A stretch of 41,969 nucleotides of DNA from a virus: IMG/VR virus record IMGVR_UViG_3300005466_000047, positions 1 to 41,969 of that record. The stretch is one strand, 5' to 3'. How positions within the stretch are numbered: position 1 is the first letter of the stretch; every line of letters starts with the position of its first letter. Of this stretch, positions 25,341 through 33,234 are shown one piece after another. Position numbers and translations under genes: made by a program. The notes beneath the pieces were generated by a model. The model was not told the origin of the DNA and made no database searches. It worked only from the letters and a program-made list of their open reading frames with translations.

Positions 25341-26427
25341 TTATTTTATTTTCTCTCATCTCTACAAATTCCCCTGATGGTAATTGCATGCGGGTGTACT
25401 CTATATTGTTAGTCTGATAATATACCCATTTATACGTTTCCCTTATACCATCTTCTAACTTAGTATTTGGTTTCCATTTGAGTTCCCTGTGAATTAATTC
25501 ATTGTGGCTATTCCTTCCACGCACTCCAGTTGGTCCAGGTATGTTATTAATGCTTAGGTGTTTACCAGATATGCGTATAATCATTCTGGCGAGGTCATTA
25601 ATTGATATCATCTCATCACTTCCAATATTGATTATCTCCGTACAATCACTTCTCATTAACCTGATAATGCCTTCAATGCATTCATCTATATACAGAAATG
25701 AGCGTGTTTGTGAACCGTCTCCCCAGATATCTATTATTGTTCTGTGACTTAACTCTTCTTCAGATGTATATCCTAATGCTCTTTTCTCTATAGCTTCTGC
25801 TACCTTTCTACATATAGCTGCTGGTGCTTTTGCTTTATCTCCTTGCCATGTTCCATGTGGTCCGAATATATTGTGGAATCTGGCTATCCTTACCTGTAAT
25901 CCATAGTTCCTTTCAAATGCTTTGTATAACCTTTCGCTGAATAGTTTCTCCCATCCATATTCACTATCTGGTGCTGCAGGGTATGCGGATGACTCTTCAC
26001 AGTTTGGATTCTCTGGGTCTTCCTGATTGTATGCAGGGTATATACATGCACTGCTACTATAGAACAGTTTGGCTACTTTATTCTCTACTGCTGCCTTAGC
26101 TACATTCAGATTGATTAGCGCGCTATTGTGCATTACATCTGCATCATGCTCACCTGTGAATATGTAACCAGCTCCACCCATATCTGCAGCTAACTGATAT
26201 ACCTCATGCCAATATCTACCTAGTGGTATTGCATATGGTGTCATTATGTCATTTACAAATGCAGGGTCACGCAAATCTCCTTTAACGAAATAACTGCAGA
26301 ATTCCTTTGGTTTGAAATACTCATTGTCCTTTATATCAACACCAACTACATAATGACCTTCACTCTTTAACTTTTTGCAGAGGTGACTACCTATAAATCC
26401 TGCTGCTCCTAATATTAGACAATTCAT
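25330..26427 (-). CDS. NAD-dependent GDP-mannose 3,5-epimerase-like enzyme
   Basis: A 365-residue extended short-chain dehydrogenase. The NAD site is GAAGFIGSHL (residues 7-16). The active-site region has SSSACIYP (Cys128), Tyr157-Gly-Trp-Glu-Lys161, and KAKAPAAICRK (Lys198/200). This set (Cys, YxxxK, Lys) is characteristic of GDP-mannose 3,5-epimerase (GME), and GDGSQTRSFLYIDECIEG and GPTGVRGRNSH also match that family. The reaction converts GDP-D-mannose to GDP-L-galactose or GDP-L-gulose. Its start overlaps the HNH gene by four bases, and its stop overlaps the terminase start. It is the only nucleotide-sugar enzyme in this island. Substrate assignment is from motif recognition. Confidence 0.88.
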   Translation of the reverse strand: MNCLILGAAGFIGSHLCKKLKSEGHYVVGVDIKDNEYFKPKEFCSYFVKGDLRDPAFVNDIMTPYAIPLGRYWHEVYQLAADMGGAGYIFTGEHDADVMHNSALINLNVAKAAVENKVAKLFYSSSACIYPAYNQEDPENPNCEESSAYPAAPDSEYGWEKLFSERLYKAFERNYGLQVRIARFHNIFGPHGTWQGDKAKAPAAICRKVAEAIEKRALGYTSEEELSHRTIIDIWGDGSQTRSFLYIDECIEGIIRLMRSDCTEIINIGSDEMISINDLARMIIRISGKHLSINNIPGPTGVRGRNSHNELIHRELKWKPNTKLEDGIRETYKWVYYQTNNIEYTRMQLPSGEFVEMRENKINAV

Positions 26428-26978
26428 ATATGTATTTGTTTTTGTTTACTATTTATCTCTGGATATAATTTTGTAGCCCATCCGTATGTATCCTTATCAT
26501 ATGTTTTATGACACTTAGCACATAACTCAATAAAATCATCTAACTCTCTTTTATACTCATGACTTTTATTTGCCCATTGTACATTTTCTTCAGATCCACA
26601 ATGTTGACACATAGAAGCCTTTCCTTTGTGATTACTAACCCATCTATGTAATGCATGATATCCAACATCGTCACCTTTCCAAGTAGTTGGAGTCATTCCT
26701 TTTTGGAAAGATCCTGAATTAGGTATACATAATCCTTTTGTACCTTTATTCCATGGGTCTTTTCCTTTTCTAAACCCTCCATCTTCATTATAACTAAAAC
26801 CTTTTTCAAACCATCCACTATTAATTTTTACTATATTATAAGTACCCTTTCCTCTTTTTGGCATAGTTCTATACGCATACATACACTTTTTACTACAGTA
26901 CAATCCTCTCCCTATAGCAACTCTATCTGAACTAGTTATAAATTCGTTACCACAATTACAAGTTTTCTGTATATTCAT
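26424..26978 (-). CDS. HNH homing endonuclease with N-terminal zinc finger
   Basis: A 184-residue protein. The N-terminal Cys pattern CNCGNEF...YCSKKC is a zinc finger. Aromatic/Gly repeats (GWFEKGFSYNEDGGFRKGKD, GSFQKGMTPTTW) follow, and the HNH fold is ALHRWVSNHKG, CQHCG, then NKSHEYKRELDDFIELCAKC, with two Cys pairs and the catalytic His. It fits between a methyltransferase and the epimerase, overlapping the epimerase start by four bases. Composition is AT-rich and Lys-rich, unlike its neighbours. No duplicated gene end is visible at this insertion. Confidence 0.88.
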   Translation of the reverse strand: MNIQKTCNCGNEFITSSDRVAIGRGLYCSKKCMYAYRTMPKRGKGTYNIVKINSGWFEKGFSYNEDGGFRKGKDPWNKGTKGLCIPNSGSFQKGMTPTTWKGDDVGYHALHRWVSNHKGKASMCQHCGSEENVQWANKSHEYKRELDDFIELCAKCHKTYDKDTYGWATKLYPEINSKQKQIHI

Positions 26979-26986
26979 ACGGCTAT

Positions 26987-27616
26987 TTATTTTATGTATA
27001 ATTTATCCCCCCATCCTGTATTTCCACACATTGCTGTTTCAACTCCTTTGAATCCGAATTGTGCTACATACTCATCTATCTCAGATACAAGTGCGCAATC
27101 TGTATACAAATATAGTTCATTTATTTCCAGATACAAGTAACTGACTTGTGATAGTAGTTCTCCCATACCTTTCAATGCCTTCAATTCATTACCCTGTATA
27201 TCTATATTGACAAATTGATAGTCGGATATGTTGAGCTTGTTTTGCTTGAACAGTGTGTCAACTCTCTTAGTCCTGAGCTTGATTGTATCTATATAATGTA
27301 CTTCAGGGTGTGCTATCTTGTGATGTGCCAGTTCTAACAGTGAACTGCTCTGTCCCTGATTGTTGGATATATTCAGAACTACTTCCTGATTATCTCTGTC
27401 AGATATACAGTCATTGAATATTATGTGGTTCGGATATGGTTCTAATACATTAATTGCATGTGATATGCAACCTGGGTCTGCTTCTACCCATACTGTCCTC
27501 TGTACCCCATTATTGTAGTAGTCCTGTGCTTCTTCTGCCCAGTGTGCTCCAATATGCAGTACTCCTGTTGGCTTGATATTGTATCTATTGCAAATATCTT
27601 TATATGGTATTAACAT
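26987..27616 (-). CDS. FkbM-family methyltransferase
   Basis: The 209-residue protein carries a SAM-binding fold. Motif I is GVLHIGAHWAEEAQDYY (about 18-34), the acidic residue is in VWVEADPG (about 44), and the later strands are QFVNIDIQGNEL and YLYLEINELYLYT. This order (HIGAH...E...NIDxQGxE) is that of FkbM methyltransferases, which methylate hydroxyl groups on sugars or small molecules. It lies in the sugar gene run between another methyltransferase and the epimerase, so the likely target is a glycan hydroxyl. The ATG is preceded by a variant of the AAGAGCC motif (TAGAGCCACA). The substrate is not determined. Confidence 0.85.
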   Translation of the reverse strand: MLIPYKDICNRYNIKPTGVLHIGAHWAEEAQDYYNNGVQRTVWVEADPGCISHAINVLEPYPNHIIFNDCISDRDNQEVVLNISNNQGQSSSLLELAHHKIAHPEVHYIDTIKLRTKRVDTLFKQNKLNISDYQFVNIDIQGNELKALKGMGELLSQVSYLYLEINELYLYTDCALVSEIDEYVAQFGFKGVETAMCGNTGWGDKLYIK

Positions 27617-27636
27617 TGTGGCTCTATTTTTTAGTA

Positions 27637-28191
27637 TCAGTGTTTAATGAAATATGCTCCGGCATCATTGATATCATTCTCAGGTATGACAATCAGTTCA
27701 TCTATTGTATACCCATTAGCTATACAGAATTCCTCTGCTGCTTGTTTAACCCCGTAATCAGTTACATTTAGATAGTCATGAAATGCAACAATCCCACCAG
27801 GTACAACCTTTTGGTACCACGCATTCAAATCTCTCATGACACCAGTATAGCTATGATCACCATCCAGGTATACCATACTTATATCCTTATTGTCTACCTG
27901 TTTTGACATCTCAACAGAGTCTCCTTTCAGAAACGAAGTACTCATCCTGTATTTAGATAACCTATCACGTGCATCTGAATAGTTAGTGTCATGCCATTGC
28001 TGTGGAAATCCACCATCCCCTCTCTGTGTTTGTTCACATGCCCATCTATCTACCAGATATAATTCTTGTATACCTGCCTGTAGTAGTTCCAGTGAGAATC
28101 TGCCCTCAGCTACACCAACCTCTACTGCAGATAAGGGTAGTCCTAACTCTTTCATTAACTCTACTAACTCTATTCTGTAATTTACTATCAT
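27637..28191 (-). CDS. Class I SAM-dependent methyltransferase
   Basis: This 184-residue Rossmann-fold methyltransferase has motif I AVEVGVAEGRFSLELL (about 22-37), an acidic loop LYLVDRWA, then FLKGDSVEMSK and a strand SMVYLDGDHSY (about 109-119) of the type seen in Methyltransf_24 family enzymes. The segment VPGGIVAFHDY is the usual motif after the substrate loop. It overlaps the fused glycosyltransferase by four bases and is likely to act on the same glycan. A target of a sugar hydroxyl or carboxyl is inferred. Confidence 0.85.
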   Translation of the reverse strand: MIVNYRIELVELMKELGLPLSAVEVGVAEGRFSLELLQAGIQELYLVDRWACEQTQRGDGGFPQQWHDTNYSDARDRLSKYRMSTSFLKGDSVEMSKQVDNKDISMVYLDGDHSYTGVMRDLNAWYQKVVPGGIVAFHDYLNVTDYGVKQAAEEFCIANGYTIDELIVIPENDINDAGAYFIKH

Positions 28192-29576
28192 ATTGATTCT
28201 TTATACCAATGGTTTCCCAAATTAGCAAATGATGAGAACTGTGTTATACCTGTACCTATATTACTCTGATTGTCATATTGCTTTACACAACCTGGATTAA
28301 ATGCAAATGTACTCAGGTTTGGTTGTAGCAGTATCATCAGCCAGTCTATACCCATTGACCTATATACATTAGTATCCAGACAATCCAGTATGTGTTTCAG
28401 TTTATCCTTGTTAACTATATAACTGTATGTACTCCAGCATCCATATGTCCTGACTATATTTGGATGTTCTGTTGGCTCCCAATCCTTATTTACAGTACAG
28501 TGACATTGATACAAATCTGGATGACTATGTACACTATTACCATCACTCTTGTGCCATGTAGGTTCGAGGTGATATGTACTACCTAACCAGAATATATCCC
28601 AGTCATGGTCTGTCAGATACAGCTCTGCTTCTTTCAGCCTCTCCTGTATATCATTACAGTATATCAAATCATCCTCCATTACCCATGCATGTTTACCTTG
28701 CCTGAGAGCTTCTTCCATTACAGCTATCTGACTATAGTGACAACCTATAGCACCAGGTGTGCGCTGTTGCATTATATATGTCTTATCATCTGGAATGAAC
28801 TGGGACACCTCTTCTGGTAGTAACCCTCTGGTTCTGACTGCAGATATACCAACTCTATTTAGTTCAGTTATCATTCTGTCATTCCTGTCAGGTCTGCTAT
28901 CCAGATTGATATATGATGCATACGTATTCTCTGGTGTGAATTCCAATAGCCTGCGTTTGTGGAAACAGAATGTGTTCTCTATTCCAACTTGTTCTGATAT
29001 ATTGTTCTCCTTGCTGAAATGGATAGCCAACTCTAATGGAGCATAACTGATACCATATTCCAGGAAATGATGTCTGTAGCTAACGCATATAGCCGTATCC
29101 TCATTCTGGTTATACCATTCCAGGTTTAGTTTGGATGGCAATTCCAATAGTCGTTTGCTTCTGAGACTGACACTATTACCAACTCTGATTACATTACCAT
29201 CTATATCATGATGGAGATTATCATACCATGGAGCACCTATATAATCGTAATTCAACCAATCTGGATTCCAGCTATCTGGATTAATTACATAACCATCTGG
29301 ATGAATTAACAGACAGAATTCAGTATCTACATACTTATATAGTTCATAGAATATGAACTTATTCCACTCATCTATTGAATCAAATGAATCAATATCATCA
29401 ACATGTAGTATCCATTTAACATTCTTAGGACACATTGGAAGATCATAATTAATAGGTGCTAGCAATTTCACAGCACCATATGATATACCATTACATGAAA
29501 TACTCAATGCATTAATTGCTTGTTCAACATCTATGGTAGCAACACATATCAATGTAACATTTGGTAATTGTAGCAT
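28188..29576 (-). CDS. Two-domain glycosyltransferase: DUF5672-like plus GT25
   Basis: A 462-residue protein with two units. Residues 1-210 have the DUF5672 pattern: IHPDGYVINPD (92-102), YDYIGAPW (110-117), GNSVSLRSKR (133-142) and NEDTAIC (158-164). From about 218 a second unit has the GT25 pattern of LPS-type galactosyltransferases: ASYINLDSRPDRNDRM, GAIGCHYSQIAVMEEALRQG and WVMEDDLIY (Glu-Asp-Asp at 301-303). The two catalytic units in one chain would let it add two sugars in succession, although only experiment could show it. It is coupled at both ends with neighbouring genes. Confidence 0.82.
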   Translation of the reverse strand: MLQLPNVTLICVATIDVEQAINALSISCNGISYGAVKLLAPINYDLPMCPKNVKWILHVDDIDSFDSIDEWNKFIFYELYKYVDTEFCLLIHPDGYVINPDSWNPDWLNYDYIGAPWYDNLHHDIDGNVIRVGNSVSLRSKRLLELPSKLNLEWYNQNEDTAICVSYRHHFLEYGISYAPLELAIHFSKENNISEQVGIENTFCFHKRRLLEFTPENTYASYINLDSRPDRNDRMITELNRVGISAVRTRGLLPEEVSQFIPDDKTYIMQQRTPGAIGCHYSQIAVMEEALRQGKHAWVMEDDLIYCNDIQERLKEAELYLTDHDWDIFWLGSTYHLEPTWHKSDGNSVHSHPDLYQCHCTVNKDWEPTEHPNIVRTYGCWSTYSYIVNKDKLKHILDCLDTNVYRSMGIDWLMILLQPNLSTFAFNPGCVKQYDNQSNIGTGITQFSSFANLGNHWYKESI

Positions 29577-30368
29577 TTATTCAAATTCTAACTGCGTGAA
29601 ATAATCTGGAATGAAATCCTTATTGGCACCACTGAAACAATATTTCGATGGTGGTATTATAATGTGTTTGTCTGGATTCTTATTCAACCAGCCAGCTACA
29701 AATCCGAATGTAGAGTAGCAGAGTATCTGGTGCTCACAACTTGACAGATCAGTTAGATCATTCAGTTCAGTTCTTTTTCCAGATGCCTCATATGCCCATA
29801 TTATAATGTCAGTATCCCATTTTACATTATCAAAGTATTTCCTTGCTGCAGGTACGTCATCTGAGAATATGTGAAAAGTGGTATAGCCTTGATTGATAAA
29901 ATATTTTACAGCAGATATATAATACTCATTAGGTAATTCTGGATGTTTGTCACGAAGTTGTGTAAAGTCTCCAAATCTACAGTGAATGCCGACTACACCA
30001 TTTTTGTTATAAGGTAATTGAAATTTCTCCAGTATATAATCTCTACACCAATCAAAGTATTTGAATGACTGCCAGTAACCAACAAACTTAACATTCTCCA
30101 TTACAGGTATGCTTCTGTATTCAGGTACATTGTAGTTATGTGTACCATCCCCATTTGGAGTAGCGTGTACCTGTAATTCATGATACTCAGTCATGTGCCC
30201 AAGTTCAGGTCCCATAGTCATATATGGAAAATACATTTTAGTACCATCACAATGATGGGCTATATCAGGTATATAGTGTGGTAGGTCATGTTGTTTGCAA
30301 TATGCCAGAAGCATCGCTATCTGATAGAAATTATTCCCACAGCGGCCCTGTAGTACAGTTGATATCAT
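29577..30368 (-). CDS. GT11-like fucosyltransferase
   Basis: The 263-residue protein has the N-terminal GRCGNNFYQIAM (8-19) and VGYWQSFKYF (about 96-105). The donor-site motif is VGIHCRFGDF (126-135), the family's HxRRGDY-like signature with one Arg replaced by Phe. The C-terminal motif DLSSCEHQILCYSTFGFVAG matches the GT11 pattern with a Ser/Phe-x-W region. GT11 enzymes transfer L-fucose from GDP-L-fucose to a galactose 2-hydroxyl. GDP-L-galactose is a structural analogue of GDP-L-fucose, which is relevant because an epimerase is nearby. The altered Arg may change specificity (inference). Confidence 0.85.
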   Translation of the reverse strand: MISTVLQGRCGNNFYQIAMLLAYCKQHDLPHYIPDIAHHCDGTKMYFPYMTMGPELGHMTEYHELQVHATPNGDGTHNYNVPEYRSIPVMENVKFVGYWQSFKYFDWCRDYILEKFQLPYNKNGVVGIHCRFGDFTQLRDKHPELPNEYYISAVKYFINQGYTTFHIFSDDVPAARKYFDNVKWDTDIIIWAYEASGKRTELNDLTDLSSCEHQILCYSTFGFVAGWLNKNPDKHIIIPPSKYCFSGANKDFIPDYFTQLEFE

Positions 30369-31063
30369 AATGCTGCTAACTTTTCTAATATTGATTGGTG
30401 AAAATTATGTGGTGTTCTATTTACATTATTCTGGTAATGGCTACCTGGGTGTATTCTATGCTCGTATTCAAGTCCAGGTACAAAGTAGTAGCTATTGCCT
30501 TGCTCCAGTAACCTGTATGCCATATATATACTATCACTGGTTACAGGGTCTATATCCGGATTGAATGCTCTCAGGTATGTATCTCTATTAATGAAAAAGT
30601 TCATTGCATTTAGTGCTGTAGTAAATGCTCCATCGTGAAGGTTCTCTCGTACATCAAAATCACCATAGTAGTTACCTGCAAATTTTCTGAAGTCAAAATG
30701 TGGTTTGGCAAATGACGGTTGATATACAACTATTGGATTCCATTCAGATATAGTATATATAGCGTTCAGATACTCCGGTGTAATTATATTGTCAGAGTCC
30801 AGAACTATGACCCATTCATTCTTTGCTAATGATACTACTCTCTGTTTGTTTCTATAACAGTCATAGTTTCTATCATTTTGATATACTCTGACTTTATAAC
30901 TGCAATGATTTAATAGTTGTTCATAACTACCATCTGTACTAAGGTCATCTAGTATTACTATATCAGATACACGATTATCATCCAATACTTGTGCAAATGA
31001 TTCTATAGTCATTTGATAGCGGTTATATGTTGGTATACATATAGAGATTTTCCTGTTATCCAT
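30365..31063 (-). CDS. GT2 family glycosyltransferase
   Basis: A 232-residue GT-A enzyme that opens ISICIPTYNRYQMTIESFAQ, with the nucleotide-binding strand VILDDLSTDGSYEQL (about 34-48). The Asp-x-Asp-type motif is VIVLDSDNIITPEY (about 86). The remainder carries the acceptor half with HRIHPGSHYQNN. The four-base overlaps at both ends show coupling with the GT11 and GT7 genes. Donor and acceptor cannot be deduced. Confidence 0.88.
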   Translation of the reverse strand: MDNRKISICIPTYNRYQMTIESFAQVLDDNRVSDIVILDDLSTDGSYEQLLNHCSYKVRVYQNDRNYDCYRNKQRVVSLAKNEWVIVLDSDNIITPEYLNAIYTISEWNPIVVYQPSFAKPHFDFRKFAGNYYGDFDVRENLHDGAFTTALNAMNFFINRDTYLRAFNPDIDPVTSDSIYMAYRLLEQGNSYYFVPGLEYEHRIHPGSHYQNNVNRTPHNFHQSILEKLAAL

Positions 31064-31727
31064 TCGTTATTATTTTGATGTGCATGTAGTTTGGTTCATA
31101 GTGTATATCGTCTACATGATACAGTGTATCTATTGTCGATAACCCTTCTGTGAAATCTCTCGGTGATGTACAGAGTTTTAGATTGTTCTGATAGTCTAAT
31201 GTATTGTAGAATCCTGTACCTGGTCTGATATCTGGTTTTGGATGAGCAAAGCATTCAAACTTACCCATTTTCACCTGTGGTTGTATACCCTTTTGAATGA
31301 ATGATTGATATAACCCATCATCCTCTCCACCATACCCTTTATATTGATTACTGAATCCATTCACAGCTACATAATGTGTTTTGCTGACTACTACAACTCC
31401 ACCAAAGAACTGCGAATATAATAGCTGATAATTGAACTGTGATGCTCTGCCAGCTATCATACATGGTAAATCACAGTAACTATAATCAACCTCTCCAAGT
31501 ACAGGTATAAAATCTACATCATGCAGTATTACATAATCATATGCAGATGATAACAGCTTGTAACCGATGTTATATAGCAATCCCTTATTCCATGCATTTG
31601 TATCTGCCTGTTCAATTACAGCTATAGTTAATTCAGACCAATGTTTCCTCAGATGTGTTGTTATTACTTCCAGGTGAGTGGCCCTACCTCTATACGTTAT
31701 CAATACTAACCCTGAAGCGCCAACCAT
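31056..31727 (-). CDS. Beta-4-galactosyltransferase-like (GT7) glycosyltransferase
   Basis: The 223-residue protein has the signature of the GT7 family: a NAWNKGLLYNIGY segment at about 44, VILHDVDFIPV (Asp-Val-Asp at 70-72), FFGGVVVVSKTHY, and NGFSNQYKGYGGEDDGLYQ (about 123-141), comparable to the WGWGGEDDD motif of beta-1,4-galactosyltransferases. It is short, with no membrane anchor, so it should be soluble in the host cytoplasm. Its partner genes overlap it at both ends (8 bases with the GT2, 22 bases with the next). Family assignment is strong, but donor choice in phages is open. Confidence 0.82.
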   Translation of the reverse strand: MVGASGLVLITYRGRATHLEVITTHLRKHWSELTIAVIEQADTNAWNKGLLYNIGYKLLSSAYDYVILHDVDFIPVLGEVDYSYCDLPCMIAGRASQFNYQLLYSQFFGGVVVVSKTHYVAVNGFSNQYKGYGGEDDGLYQSFIQKGIQPQVKMGKFECFAHPKPDIRPGTGFYNTLDYQNNLKLCTSPRDFTEGLSTIDTLYHVDDIHYEPNYMHIKIITNG

Positions 31728-32368
31728 GCCAGATAGTGTTGTTTATATGTACTGTATGTAGCATCTGCATTATCCAGAAAGTATTGTTCCTCTGTGGTCA
31801 TATCTGTCCAGTCTGTATTCCATGGAGTATGTGTGCATGTAAATCCATTTGCTACACGTACAGCATCATACTGGAATGGCAAATCAGTCCTTACAACACA
31901 GAATGATGTATCAATTGGAGCACTATATACATCAGGAGCTATCTCAGTTAGCCAGTAGTTGGCCTCAATTGGTTGTATAATATCTGCTAGAAATGCATTG
32001 GATATATCCAGATAGTCAATAGCGAGTCCTACTTTATCAACTCCATACCAACCTGCCATCCTGGTCATACGCTCTATAAACCCTGGAGCAGCATCTACAT
32101 TTAATGAGATGTCACTATCGGATATAGCTACCCAGGGAGAGTCAGAGAATATACTAATTATATTATCATCCCAGAATGTCATACTACCTGTATTTGTATG
32201 GTTCAGTACAGTTATGTCAGTTAGTGTTTCATACCAATCCAGTAATGGCGGGTATGTACTTCCCAAATCCAGTATGAATATATTATCATACCCAAGTCCT
32301 TGCAGTTGAGTACACAGGTTCTGTGTGGTTGTCAACCTGTTGTTGTTGAATAGTATTATCGGTATCAT
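31706..32368 (-). CDS. GT-A-fold glycosyltransferase
   Basis: A 220-residue protein with IIPI-type first strand (IPIILFNNNRLTTTQNL), then a nucleotide-binding strand NIFILDLGSTYPPLLDWY and the Asp-Ser-Asp motif VAISDSDISLN at about residue 81. The C-terminal region is acidic and aromatic (DWTDMTTEEQYF). It is a GT-A enzyme, but the family number is uncertain. It follows the displaced 3' tail at 32384-32467, and its start is 15 bases after that fragment. It overlaps the GT7 gene by 22 bases. Specificity is unknown. Confidence 0.75.
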   Translation of the reverse strand: MIPIILFNNNRLTTTQNLCTQLQGLGYDNIFILDLGSTYPPLLDWYETLTDITVLNHTNTGSMTFWDDNIISIFSDSPWVAISDSDISLNVDAAPGFIERMTRMAGWYGVDKVGLAIDYLDISNAFLADIIQPIEANYWLTEIAPDVYSAPIDTSFCVVRTDLPFQYDAVRVANGFTCTHTPWNTDWTDMTTEEQYFLDNADATYSTYKQHYLAWLALQG

Positions 32369-32383
32369 GATGTGTGGTTTTAA

Positions 32384-32467
32384 TTAATTATGGATAGTTA
32401 ATGGAAGATTTATTTTATGTGCCTTTTTGATTAACCCTCTCTTGATTATCTCCTGTATTGTATACCA
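32384..32467 (-). pseudogene. Displaced 3' tail of the GT2 gene at 33235-33804
   Basis: A 27-codon open fragment without a start codon (WYTIQEIIKRGLIKKAHKIN, then LPLTIHN and a stop) lies just after the stop of the GIY-YIG gene. It matches 18 of 26 residues of the GT2 gene's own C-terminus (YTIQEIIRKGLIKKSYKVDK, then ILTIHN). The DNA of the two copies is only about 70% alike, so this is not a recent exact repeat. It looks like the original 3' end of the gene, cut off by the homing gene insertion. Confidence 0.85.
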
Positions 32468-32468
32468 G

Positions 32469-33233
32469 TTATTTATTATTCTTATTGGATAGTGTATTTG
32501 CTATTTTATCTCTTGTCTCTTGTGACATTGGAATTCTTATTTCACAATTATCGAAATGCCATCGTTGCATAATACCAATACCTCCTTCTTTTCCACACTT
32601 TGGGCATATGATTTTTATACGCTCAACTCCTTTAGTTGTAATAACTTTATTCTTCTTCATTTTTTCTATCTGCTCTATAGTCATTTTCCTTCCTGTATTC
32701 TTTTCTTTTAGTAACTGTTTTGTTGCATCTGATACTATTCTACCTCTTAGTGCTATTCCTATTTTTAGCTTTGCTTCTTCTGACATCACTTTACCTTTAT
32801 TACCATCTCCTATTTTTCTACGAGTTTCTTCTGTTACAGTTTTTCCAATATTGACAGATTTTAACTTCTCAGCATGATCTTTAGATAACTTTCTACCTTT
32901 TCCTGCATTGCTTATTTTCTTTTTAGTTTCATCTGAGTGTTTTCCACCTCTCCCGCCTTCTTTTATGTTCATCATTTTAAATCCACAATCTTTATACTGT
33001 TGAATAAATAGTACCTCTAATTGGTCCAGAACTTCTTGTGTTATATCTTCTGGTAACTCCTGGAGTATCTCAAACTTATGATTATCCCATCCATATCTTT
33101 TTATAGATTCTATAACTTTTGGTTGATGATAACATTGACTTCTTTTATAGTTTCCAATTCTCTTCTCTATATTCCAAGTCTGCCCGATATTTACTCTTCC
33201 TGATGGAGATGTTATTCTATATATTCCTACCAT
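32469..33233 (-). CDS. GIY-YIG homing endonuclease with NUMOD3 repeats and zinc finger
   Basis: A 254-residue enzyme. The nuclease part opens VGIYRITSPSGRVNIGQTWN, where the second strand is NIG in place of YIG, with Arg at about 25. A Glu is at LDQLEVLFIQQY. Five NUMOD3-like repeats follow (KHSDETKKKISNAGKGRK, KTVTEETRRKIGDGNKGK and others). A zinc finger of the type CPKCGKEGGIGIMQRWHFDNC ends the protein. Composition is strongly Lys/Ile-rich. It sits at the 3' end of a GT2 gene. A divergent copy of that gene's end lies on its far side, so it was inserted there with a replacement tail. Confidence 0.9.
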   Translation of the reverse strand: MVGIYRITSPSGRVNIGQTWNIEKRIGNYKRSQCYHQPKVIESIKRYGWDNHKFEILQELPEDITQEVLDQLEVLFIQQYKDCGFKMMNIKEGGRGGKHSDETKKKISNAGKGRKLSKDHAEKLKSVNIGKTVTEETRRKIGDGNKGKVMSEEAKLKIGIALRGRIVSDATKQLLKEKNTGRKMTIEQIEKMKKNKVITTKGVERIKIICPKCGKEGGIGIMQRWHFDNCEIRIPMSQETRDKIANTLSNKNNK

Positions 33234-33234
33234 A

